A stretch of 8,146 nucleotides of DNA, taken from positions 1-8,146 of the forward strand of contig CAYTRU010000050.1 in NCBI GenBank assembly GCA_964440265.1, read 5' to 3'. Position numbers and translations under genes: made by a program. Below, piece by piece: positions 1-5,344 of the stretch (positions are counted from its first letter, which is position 1; each line of letters begins with the position of its first letter). Source of the DNA: CAYMUN01 sp964440265. Its GTDB lineage: Bacteria > Patescibacteriota > Saccharimonadia > Saccharimonadales > UBA4665. The notes below the pieces were generated by a model. It was not told the origin of the DNA, did not search any database, and saw nothing but the letters and a program-made list of their open reading frames with translations.

Positions 1-1
1 T

Positions 2-64
2 TTTGAGGAATTGTCGTTCTGGAAGAACTCTACGCTACAGCTGTCATATCGTGAGATTATTTAG
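2..64 (+). CDS. Possible C-terminal tail of an upstream gene (partial)
   Basis: This frame is open from the window edge to a TAG at 62-64 and gives 20 residues, beginning FEELSFWKNS and ending SYREII. The composition looks like an ordinary protein end, with mixed charged and aromatic residues. A second frame is also open from the edge and stops at 69-71, but it is rich in Arg and Cys and less protein-like. Too little is present to name a family. The tail lies 66 bp before the next + strand gene, so they could share a transcript. I see no hairpin terminator between them. Confidence 0.3.
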   Translation, partial: FEELSFWKNSTLQLSYREII

Positions 65-130
65 CCAATAAAGAACTTCGCGAACAAAACAATGTGAAAG
101 CCGTGCGCACGTTAGAGGCAAAACTAAGAG

Positions 131-760
131 ATGAATACTAAACAGAAAATAATTGGCATAACAATATTGGTTGGGCTACCGTTACTCTTGCTTATATCTG
201 TTCCTCGTACAAGTAAATCATTTGGTGCAAAGAATACCGCTGATACAACAGGCACACAATCAGCCCCAGGCCTAACTAGCGCTGATGCTGCCACATCACC
301 TAGTAGCAGCACTACGAACACTGGGCAAGCCGCTACCCCGGCTCAAACATCGCCACAGCAATATAATTACACGCCAGTTACGTCAACGACACCCACACCT
401 ACGGCTGCTACACCTCTAGCAGCGCCTGCTTCCGCTCCGTCTGTCTGGACGAATACATCTGGTTTCCTAAGCGGGACTTATCACTACGTCGTAACTTATG
501 TTCCTACCACAGGTCAAGAGACAGGTGCCAGCCCAAGCTCACTAGGTGCGTCACCCAATAATCAGCGTGTATGGGTAAAAGATATCCCCACTAGCCCGGA
601 TAACCGTATTTCTGAGCGCAACCTCTATCGTACACTTGCAAATAGCAGTACTGTAGGACCGTACTATCTGGTTACATCGTTTTATGATAATTCAACCACT
701 TACTATTACGATAATATCCCGGATAACGTCCTTAGTTCTGAAAGTCCTAAATACTTTTAA
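131..760 (+). CDS. Membrane-anchored or secreted protein with Thr/Ser/Pro linker and tail-fibre-like beta domain
   Basis: This 209-residue protein should be exported and displayed outside the cytoplasmic membrane. Residues 1-6 are basic and residues 7-24 form a hydrophobic helix. No convincing signal peptidase site follows, so it may stay anchored as a single-pass protein. Residues 34-104 are a low-complexity Thr/Ser/Ala/Pro linker. Residues 105-205 form a beta-rich module with a recognisable pattern: GFLSGTYHYVVTYV, then GQETGASP, then DIPTSPD, then RNLYRT, then a Tyr-rich DNSTTYYYDN. Modules of this type (G-x-L-x-G-x-Y-x-Y-x-V-T, G-E-T-x-x-S, I-P-x-S, R-x-x-Y-R-T) occur in phage tail and virion proteins and in bacterial surface proteins. 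They are probably fibronectin/Ig-like folds used for binding. The start is the only sensible ATG ahead of the hydrophobic helix. A weak AGAGG lies at 114-118, rather far upstream. The next gene begins 11 bp downstream, which suggests co-transcription. Its binding partner is unknown. Confidence 0.8.
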   Translation: MNTKQKIIGITILVGLPLLLLISVPRTSKSFGAKNTADTTGTQSAPGLTSADAATSPSSSTTNTGQAATPAQTSPQQYNYTPVTSTTPTPTAATPLAAPASAPSVWTNTSGFLSGTYHYVVTYVPTTGQETGASPSSLGASPNNQRVWVKDIPTSPDNRISERNLYRTLANSSTVGPYYLVTSFYDNSTTYYYDNIPDNVLSSESPKYF

Positions 761-771
761 TTTTGACCTAG

Positions 772-1923
772 ATGTTTACTCATCTGCAAACCCGCGAATA
801 CTACGAAGACCAGTACGATAATCATACCGTTGAGCGCTGCCGCCGGATGATTGCCTTTAAACCCGAGATTACTGATGATGACTTTAAAGACCAAAACCTA
901 AGCCCTGAGCAACTTGCGAGTATGAAAAAGGTTAAAGAGGATTGGAGCAAAGTAGCGATGGAGTTGGCTACGTTTTCGTATGCTGGTGAGCGCTACAACG
1001 ATAAAGAGCGATATATAGATGAATGGATGCTTGAAGATAGGGAGCATGATGAACGGTTAGCCAAGATTGAGGCACCGAAACATGTAAGATGTCGTGAGTG
1101 TTTAGGCACTAGCTTGCGGCTTATATCTAAGGATGAGTATTCGGGCAGCAAGCGAAAAGATAAACACGAACGACTGCTATTTATGTACAAATGCGATGAC
1201 TGTGATACCAATACCGCCTATTTCGATAACGGAGAGCAGTATAAAGTCGAGCCGACCCGCTGCCCAGAGTGTTACGCTGCGAAGCCAGACCATGTAACGA
1301 CAAAAGGTAAGCACAAATACACCATCACCTACACCTGTAAAGCATGTGGGCATATATGGAAAGAGGTAATGGATTTCACGCCTGAACCGCCAAAACCGCC
1401 AGACCCCACCTATATCGAAGAACGCAAACTCTATTGTTATTCTGATAAGGTTCAAGAGTACGCTCGTAGCATACGGGATGTGGTGCCGTTACTTAGGAGC
1501 CTAGACGCGCACCGAGAAAAGCAAGCCGACCGTGAAACCCACAAGGAGCTGTACGCTGCCGTAGAAGACCTAGAGAAACTAAAAGTCAGCCAAGTCATTG
1601 AGCGACTAAAGCCGCTTATAGAGAAAGCGGGATATGGTGAGGTGAGATTTGCGGAGCCAGAAATTGGCCGTGATGTATTTGTGCCGTTCAGTTGCTTGGA
1701 CACAAAAGCCGAACGAGAGGAGTGGGATAGCAGTAAAACACTCAAGCGGATTGTTACGAAAGCCCTAGGGAGCACTAACTGGCGACTAATGAGCGAGGGT
1801 GTACATTATCGGCTGGGCTACCTGAACGGTAAGTTACGAGCTTATGAACGCGAGGAGGACTTAAAGCGATTGGTTGAGCAGCGTTTTAAGAAGCAAAGGC
1901 AGTCACCAAGCTCCAAAACCTGA
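772..1923 (+). CDS. Hypothetical protein with two four-cysteine zinc ribbons
   Basis: I do not recognise a named family for this 383-residue protein. Residues 1-100 are acidic, charged and predicted helical. Two metal-binding modules follow. The first has Cys107, Cys110, Cys141 and Cys144 (CREC and CDDC knuckles). The second has Cys164, Cys167, Cys189 and Cys192 (CPEC and CKACGHIW). The second closely resembles rubredoxin-like zinc ribbons of nucleic-acid-binding proteins, with the typical CxxCGHxW ending. A Pro-rich stretch (204-212) separates these from a charged helical C-terminal half (225-383) with heptad-like Leu spacing around 255-285. The whole is Lys/Arg/Glu rich, has no membrane segment, and is probably cytoplasmic. 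DNA, RNA or protein binding is plausible but inferred only from the ribbons. The gene starts 11 bp after the preceding stop with no Shine-Dalgarno site, so translation may be coupled. The alternative Met26 also lacks a ribosome site. The gene ends with TGA. Confidence 0.8.
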   Translation: MFTHLQTREYYEDQYDNHTVERCRRMIAFKPEITDDDFKDQNLSPEQLASMKKVKEDWSKVAMELATFSYAGERYNDKERYIDEWMLEDREHDERLAKIEAPKHVRCRECLGTSLRLISKDEYSGSKRKDKHERLLFMYKCDDCDTNTAYFDNGEQYKVEPTRCPECYAAKPDHVTTKGKHKYTITYTCKACGHIWKEVMDFTPEPPKPPDPTYIEERKLYCYSDKVQEYARSIRDVVPLLRSLDAHREKQADRETHKELYAAVEDLEKLKVSQVIERLKPLIEKAGYGEVRFAEPEIGRDVFVPFSCLDTKAEREEWDSSKTLKRIVTKALGSTNWRLMSEGVHYRLGYLNGKLRAYEREEDLKRLVEQRFKKQRQSPSSKT

Positions 1924-1943
1924 TTATTGTATAGTATGTTTTT

Positions 1944-2018
1944 TAACAGGGGTGGCCTTTGTAGTTTAATAATTTGACAAAGCTTGGGAATACATAATAT
2001 CACAAGCTACCCCTGTTA
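1944..2018. repeat. Long-range inverted repeat with competing inner hairpins
   Basis: Arms AACAGGGGTGGC (1945-1956) and GCTACCCCTGTT (2006-2017) pair over 12 positions with one G-U wobble, plus T1944 with A2018. About 49 bases lie between them. Inside, CTTTGT (1957-1962) can pair with ACAAAG (1977-1982) directly against the outer stem. AGCTTG (1981-1986) can instead pair with CAAGCT (2003-2008), but that would compete with both other stems. No T-run follows the arms on either strand, so it does not look like a simple terminator. It lies just downstream of the zinc-ribbon gene and could be a 3'-end structure or a small RNA. Confidence 0.55.
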
Positions 2019-2038
2019 GCTACTGTCCGACAACGTAG

Positions 2039-2053
2039 ATTGTGCGACACAAT
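2039..2053. repeat. Small hairpin, 6-bp stem and 3-base loop
   Basis: ATTGTG (2039-2044) and CACAAT (2048-2053) are perfect complements around the loop CGA. It sits in the gap between the convergent genes. It could be a protein-binding palindrome or a minor RNA hairpin. No T-tract follows. A repeat this short can arise by chance. Confidence 0.3.
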
Positions 2054-2060
2054 GAACCTG

Positions 2061-2090
2061 TTGATATTCTATAAATCTGTGCTTTTTAAT
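2061..2090 (+). promoter_or_regulatory. Possible weak promoter
   Basis: TTGATA (2061-2066) and TTTAAT (2085-2090) are separated by 18 bp and would start transcription near 2097, reading into the palindrome and extended -10 box downstream. The match is moderate and the region is AT-rich, so this may be fortuitous. Confidence 0.25.
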
Positions 2091-2104
2091 AAGCATTCGC
2101 GTGT

Positions 2105-2131
2105 GTAACTTTGCAATATGTATAAAGTTAC
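2105..2131. promoter_or_regulatory. Palindrome, operator candidate
   Basis: GTAACTTT (2105-2112) and AAAGTTAC (2124-2131) form a perfect 8-bp inverted repeat around an 11-base centre. It lies immediately upstream of an extended -10 box, covering the -35 area (about -44 to -18 from the expected start). That is a usual place for a dimeric repressor or activator site. No T-run follows on either strand, which argues against a terminator. Confidence 0.45.
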
Positions 2132-2133
2132 GG

Positions 2134-2142
2134 TGCTATAAT
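2134..2142 (+). promoter_or_regulatory. Extended -10 promoter element
   Basis: TGCTATAAT is a perfect extended -10 (TGnTATAAT). TTGCAA at 2111-2116 could act as a -35 but with a long 20-bp spacer; extended -10 promoters can work without one. The start would fall near 2149. The transcript would run as antisense RNA into the 3' end of the SRAP gene, since the only early + reading frame there is a 10-codon one at 2183. A short stem GCATA (2156-2160) with TATGC (2181-2185) lies at its 5' end. Confidence 0.4.
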
Positions 2143-2199
2143 CAGAATTAGCGAAGCATACCCCGGTCCCTGCTTTAGCTTATGCAACAGGTGGCAAAC

Positions 2200-2913
2200 T
2201 CACTGACTGTTTAGGGCAGCAATACGGCGCTCATCGTCGTAGCCCCAATCAGACACGTCACTGCTTACCTCAACAACTTCAAGACCATTGTCTTCGAGGG
2301 GGTGCAGAAAAGACTCAAGGTCTTCACGCTTAACCCTTGATGGCTCAAGCCACGAGGCTTCGTCCTCTGGGCGTAAAATTACAGGCATCCTATCGTGAAT
2401 AGCTCTAGCTTCTTTATTGGGCTCAGTAGTTATGAGGGTATATGTCATCAATTCTCGATTTTCAGCATCTCTCCATATATCGTAGAAGCCCGCGAAGGAA
2501 AAGATGTCTAATTGTTTAGGGCAAAAATAAAACTTCTGCTTAGGCACGTCAGAACCTTTAAGTGGCTTTGTCCACTCAAAATACCCGGTTGCTGGCACAA
2601 GCACTCGTCTCCGATAAATACTGCGCCACATTCCGCTGTCAAATACCTTGTCATCACGAGCATTAAAAGTCTTGTATGCAATCTTCGGGTCTTGCTTCCA
2701 CCATGAGGGAATTAGGCCCCATCGCATCATTTCTAACCGAGGCTCGCCACTCTCTGAAGCGGCAATTACTGGCAGTGTCTGGCCCGGCTTTACGTCATAA
2801 CTTACGGGCGTTTCTTTGGGGACTTTTGCTATGTTGTAGCGCTTCTTTAAATCGCCAGATTTGGCGTTAAGTGTATATCTGCCGCAACCGTCGTCATAGA
2901 GCATGAAGTTCAT
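2200..2913 (-). CDS. SRAP-domain protein (SOS response-associated; YedK/HMCES family)
   Basis: SRAP proteins bind abasic sites in single-stranded DNA and form a thiazolidine DNA-protein crosslink through an N-terminal Cys, shielding replication forks. The family signature is clear. Counting from Met at 2913 (238 residues; the usual length is about 220-250), it runs CGRYT with Cys10, MMRWGLIPSWW, FNAR with Asn84, VPATGYFEW with Glu113, FAGFYDIW, and IHDRMPVIL with His173. These match the catalytic Cys, Asn, Glu and His of YedK. The oddity is that family members start Met-Cys, whereas here six codons (LYDDG after the Met at 2904) or more precede the Cys, and none of the adjacent codons can start translation. 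ATGs at 2904, 2913 and 2970 are in frame and none has a Shine-Dalgarno site. I prefer 2913 because a TACAAT (2921-2926, - strand) would start a leaderless transcript there. The gene is divergent from the small-protein and polymerase pair, as expected for a damage-response cassette. It ends with TGA. Confidence 0.92.
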   Translation of the reverse strand: MNFMLYDDGCGRYTLNAKSGDLKKRYNIAKVPKETPVSYDVKPGQTLPVIAASESGEPRLEMMRWGLIPSWWKQDPKIAYKTFNARDDKVFDSGMWRSIYRRRVLVPATGYFEWTKPLKGSDVPKQKFYFCPKQLDIFSFAGFYDIWRDAENRELMTYTLITTEPNKEARAIHDRMPVILRPEDEASWLEPSRVKREDLESFLHPLEDNGLEVVEVSSDVSDWGYDDERRIAALNSQ

Positions 2914-2920
2914 AAATCTT

Positions 2921-2926
2921 ATTGTA
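2921..2926 (-). promoter_or_regulatory. Possible -10 box for a leaderless SRAP transcript
   Basis: TACAAT on the - strand matches TATAAT at five of six positions and ends seven bases before the ATG at 2913, so transcription would begin almost at the start codon. The -35 region (TGTTTC) is poor. The box overlaps the 5' region of the divergent + strand gene, so the two directions could interfere with each other. Confidence 0.3.
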
Positions 2927-2928
2927 GC

Positions 2929-2934
2929 GGAGGG
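2929..2934 (+). promoter_or_regulatory. Ribosome binding site that sets the start of the 88-residue gene
   Basis: GGAGGG lies 7 bases before the ATG at 2942. It argues against the earlier in-frame ATG at 2903, which has no such site. Confidence 0.7.
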
Positions 2935-2941
2935 TCTTGAA

Positions 2942-3208
2942 ATGAAACAGGTTATTGATGAGGAAGTCACGGTTGTTATGTATTACTCGTCTAAGAAGCG
3001 ACAGCTTATTCCATATCGGTTGAGCTGGAATAACAAAGACTATGATTTAGGACCGGTTGATTATAAACACAGCTATATGGAAGGCCGGGAGCGCCAACAC
3101 ATATTTGAGTTATGCGACAAAGAGGAGACCATTTGGTTTAGGTTAAGGTTTAACAGCTTAAACCTTCACTGGGTATTGGAGGCTATCCATGATGGAAATG
3201 GGAATTAA
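2942..3208 (+). CDS. Small protein encoded with the Y-family polymerase (DUF6504-like pattern)
   Basis: This 88-residue soluble protein has predicted beta strands and no membrane segment. Visible features are VTVVMYY near residue 10, then PYRLSWNNKDYDLGPV (about 24-39), a charged loop with GRERQ, a strand EETIWFRLRF (about 59-68), and LHWVLEAIHDG near the end. The order (a Pro then an aromatic Trp-x-x-x-x-Tyr strand, a Trp-rich strand, and a final W-x-L-x-x-I-x-D) resembles the small DUF6504 proteins encoded beside ImuB-type polymerases in actinobacteria. That likeness is from memory of the pattern and is weak. The strong GGAGGG before 2942 fixes the start. Its 3' end overlaps the polymerase gene by 20 bp, so the two are translated from one message and probably act together, perhaps as a polymerase accessory subunit. 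Confidence 0.75.
   Translation: MKQVIDEEVTVVMYYSSKKRQLIPYRLSWNNKDYDLGPVDYKHSYMEGRERQHIFELCDKEETIWFRLRFNSLNLHWVLEAIHDGNGN
3178..3182 (+). promoter_or_regulatory. Ribosome binding site of the polymerase gene
   Basis: GGAGG lies 6 bases before the ATG at 3189 and inside the coding region of the preceding small protein. It supports the first Met as the start rather than the later Met at 3228, which directly precedes the catalytic HIDLN motif. Confidence 0.7.
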
Positions 3209-4430
3209 TAACGCTGAACCTCTCATAATGCATATCGACCTCAATAGTTGCTATGCAATTATCGAGCAGCAGGCGAATAGACTGTTAAGATACAAACCCC
3301 TTGGCGTGGCTGCTTATACATCGCCGGGAGGCTTCATAATTGCCTCATCGTACGAGGCTAAACGCCAAGGCATAAAGCTCATGCGTATACGCGACGCCCG
3401 CAGCATTGACCCCAAGATAATCATATTGGCACCGGACCCTGAGAAATACTTTGATGCCCATAGACGATTTAAGCGCGTTCTAGAGCGCTATACGGATTTA
3501 ATTACCCCGAAATCCATTGACGAGTTTATCGTTGATTTCCAAGGCTCACAAGCCGTTCAGCAAGGTAAAAGCCTTGAAGAAGTAGGCTACAAAATCAAAG
3601 AGGATATTAAGAAAGCGCTTGGCGAGTATGTAACGGTTAATGTAGGGATTGGGCCTAACCGCTTTTATGCTAAACTCGCAGCTGGCATGGACAAGCCCGA
3701 CGGCTTAACCATTATTAGGGGCGAGGATATCTATAACGTACTTGGGCAGCTTGATTTACTCGACCTTCCGGGTATCAATAAGCGGTACCGCGCACGACTT
3801 GTATTAGATGGCGACATACACACGCCCCTTGACTTCATCGAAGCACCATTACACACCCTCAAAGGGCCCGTCTTCAAGAGTATTAATGGTTACTACTGGT
3901 ACCTTCGTCTACGTGGACACGAAATTGATGCAGAACGCTTTCCGATACGCAGCTTCGGCAATGACTTTGCTATTAGAGAATGGACTTATGAACGGGAGCC
4001 TATAACCCGATACATGATGAAGCTCGCAGAAAAAACTGGTCGCCGCCTAAGAAAGCACCGATTTCAGTCACACGCCGTTTATCTTGGCTTGGCCTTTGAC
4101 TCAGGTGCATGGTGGGGTAAAAGCATGAGGTTTAGTGAACCAATTTATTCCACGCAGGATATTTATTTCCACCTCCGAAAGCTTTTTGACATGATTGAGT
4201 TTCCCGGTAGATGTACCCATATCAATGTTTCGGTCATGAGGCTTGAACCTATCGACCCCGAACAGTTGAGTTTATTCGGCGGTACCCGGCTAGATAGCAA
4301 ATCTCTTGCTAGGGCCGCCGATGAGATTAATGACCGTTATGGTGAGTTTACCGTAGTGCCCGCGCAAATGGCGAACATGCAGCATGTGATAATCAAACGC
4401 GTGCCATTTGGCAGTGTACGTGATATTTAG
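3189..4430 (+). CDS. Y-family translesion DNA polymerase (UmuC/DinB type)
   Basis: This polymerase extends DNA across damaged template bases. The 413 residues fit a full-length Y-family enzyme. The palm carries HIDLNSCYAIIE with catalytic Asp17, and SIDEFIVDF with Asp111 and Glu112, so the metal-binding triad is intact. Asn19 and Tyr22 match the UmuC form (DVNAFYASCE) better than DinB (DMDCFFAAVE); Tyr22 is the steric gate that excludes ribonucleotides. The fingers show SSYEAKRQGIKLMRIRDA (53-70). A helix-hairpin-helix follows near LLDLPGINKRYRARL (190-204). The little finger spans about 240-355. Near its end, DPEQLSLFGG (357-365 region) contains QLSLF, a canonical beta-clamp binding motif. 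The gene overlaps the upstream small-protein gene by 20 bp and is divergent from the SRAP gene, pointing to one lesion-tolerance unit. No LexA box of known type was seen. No umuD or imuA homologue lies in the window. Its TAG stop overlaps the stop of the convergent gene. Confidence 0.95.
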   Translation: MMEMGINNAEPLIMHIDLNSCYAIIEQQANRLLRYKPLGVAAYTSPGGFIIASSYEAKRQGIKLMRIRDARSIDPKIIILAPDPEKYFDAHRRFKRVLERYTDLITPKSIDEFIVDFQGSQAVQQGKSLEEVGYKIKEDIKKALGEYVTVNVGIGPNRFYAKLAAGMDKPDGLTIIRGEDIYNVLGQLDLLDLPGINKRYRARLVLDGDIHTPLDFIEAPLHTLKGPVFKSINGYYWYLRLRGHEIDAERFPIRSFGNDFAIREWTYEREPITRYMMKLAEKTGRRLRKHRFQSHAVYLGLAFDSGAWWGKSMRFSEPIYSTQDIYFHLRKLFDMIEFPGRCTHINVSVMRLEPIDPEQLSLFGGTRLDSKSLARAADEINDRYGEFTVVPAQMANMQHVIIKRVPFGSVRDI

Positions 4431-5344
4431 ATTTTTGTGACTTCAACTGCTTCCTTAAAACCGATTTCGCCTTTTTGCAAATTTAAGATGGCGTCATTTA
4501 TATCCTTCGCCACTGGCAGCCCTTCAACTTTTATAGTGTTTTTGGTGCCCAGCCTTGCTAATAGGCCATTAATCTCTTTTAGAATGTGCTCTCGTATTAG
4601 CGCTTGGCTGTAAGAGAATTGCATGCTGTGTACGATGTAGTAATACTCGGTTGTGCCTTTAATTTGCCGTAGGCTAGGGATACTTCCCCAGTCGTGCGTT
4701 ATATATTCAACCGCTAAGTCCTTGCGCTTATGGTCAAGCATGAAATCGTATTGGGCACTATTGCCAAGTTTGCCATCTTTACTGGCAAACTTGGGCATTG
4801 GCTCGGCCATGAGTTTGAGCTTACGTATTAATCTACGTTGCCGTCGAGGGCTCCCAAGTTGACTGGGCAGGGTAAGGTGCCAGATTTTTTTGGCTGGGAT
4901 AAATATAACTTTGGGCTCTCCCTTTTTCCAGTCTTTGAAGGGCACGAGCTGGGCGTACTTATTAAATAGCCTTAGCACTTTACCGTGCGGCAGAAGCTCC
5001 AAGCTTTTGCCTGCCAATACATCCCCATTGCTCCCGTCGTCTACAATTTCAAAGTACATTTCGCCATTGGCGCCAAGATATTGCGTGGTGTCGTGCACGA
5101 AGTCAATGAGCGCGTCGCCAAGGTCATGGCCGCCATACCCTCTTACATGTAAGACATCTTTTAACTGCCTCTCCAGTTGAGGATTAGGAGTGGCGAGCCT
5201 TGCGCTAAATGAACTACCGCTTCGTCTGCTTCTAAATGGCATCATGCCTAGAGGTAAGTCTCTAGTGAACATAAAGGCTATATGGCCAGTCTCCGAGCTA
5301 CGGCCAGCCGAGCTGGGGAAGTACCCACGAGAAATTCTGCTCAT
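4427..5344 (-). CDS. Protein of unknown function, second gene of operon; faint phage-portal-like pattern
   Basis: I do not recognise this 305-residue protein with certainty. The first 50 residues are Ser/Arg/Gly rich and probably flexible. Residues 55-300 look folded and soluble. Some segments recall phage portal proteins: a helix followed by YLGANGEMYFEIVDD (89-103), LELLPHGKVLRLF (115-127), KVIFIPAKKIWHLTLPSQLG (145-164), and a C-terminal helix ILKEINGLLARLG (254-266) leading to IKVEGLP and LQKGEIGFKEAVE (288-301). The order (Gly-x-x-x-x-x-Glu-Ile strand, Leu-x-x-Leu-x-Pro turn, Ile-Trp-His strand, then a Gly-x-Ile-x-x-x-Glu ending) matches that family's layout, but identity is low. No other phage gene is present. 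The ATG at 5344 has AGGAGG 7 bases upstream and overlaps the TGA of the membrane-protein gene by 4 bp, so translation is coupled and the two proteins probably work together. The gene ends at TAA, overlapping the polymerase stop. Confidence 0.8.
   Translation of the reverse strand: MSRISRGYFPSSAGRSSETGHIAFMFTRDLPLGMMPFRSRRSGSSFSARLATPNPQLERQLKDVLHVRGYGGHDLGDALIDFVHDTTQYLGANGEMYFEIVDDGSNGDVLAGKSLELLPHGKVLRLFNKYAQLVPFKDWKKGEPKVIFIPAKKIWHLTLPSQLGSPRRQRRLIRKLKLMAEPMPKFASKDGKLGNSAQYDFMLDHKRKDLAVEYITHDWGSIPSLRQIKGTTEYYYIVHSMQFSYSQALIREHILKEINGLLARLGTKNTIKVEGLPVAKDINDAILNLQKGEIGFKEAVEVTKI

Noticed and set aside
1177..1455. A - strand frame with hydrophobic residues opposite the zinc-ribbon gene
   Set aside because: It lies wholly within a clear coding gene on the + strand, has no ribosome site, and shows no recognisable domain.
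1944..2018. Inverted repeat as an intrinsic terminator
   Set aside because: The arms are about 49 bases apart and no T-run follows them on either strand; the six Ts lie before the + strand stem.
2030..2070. LexA/SOS box near the damage cassette
   Set aside because: Fragments such as GAACCTGTTG do not keep the spacing of known LexA sites, and nothing better was seen at the divergent start region.
2903..2941. ATG at 2903 as the start of the small protein
   Set aside because: No ribosome site precedes it, while GGAGGG lies 7 bases before the in-frame ATG at 2942.
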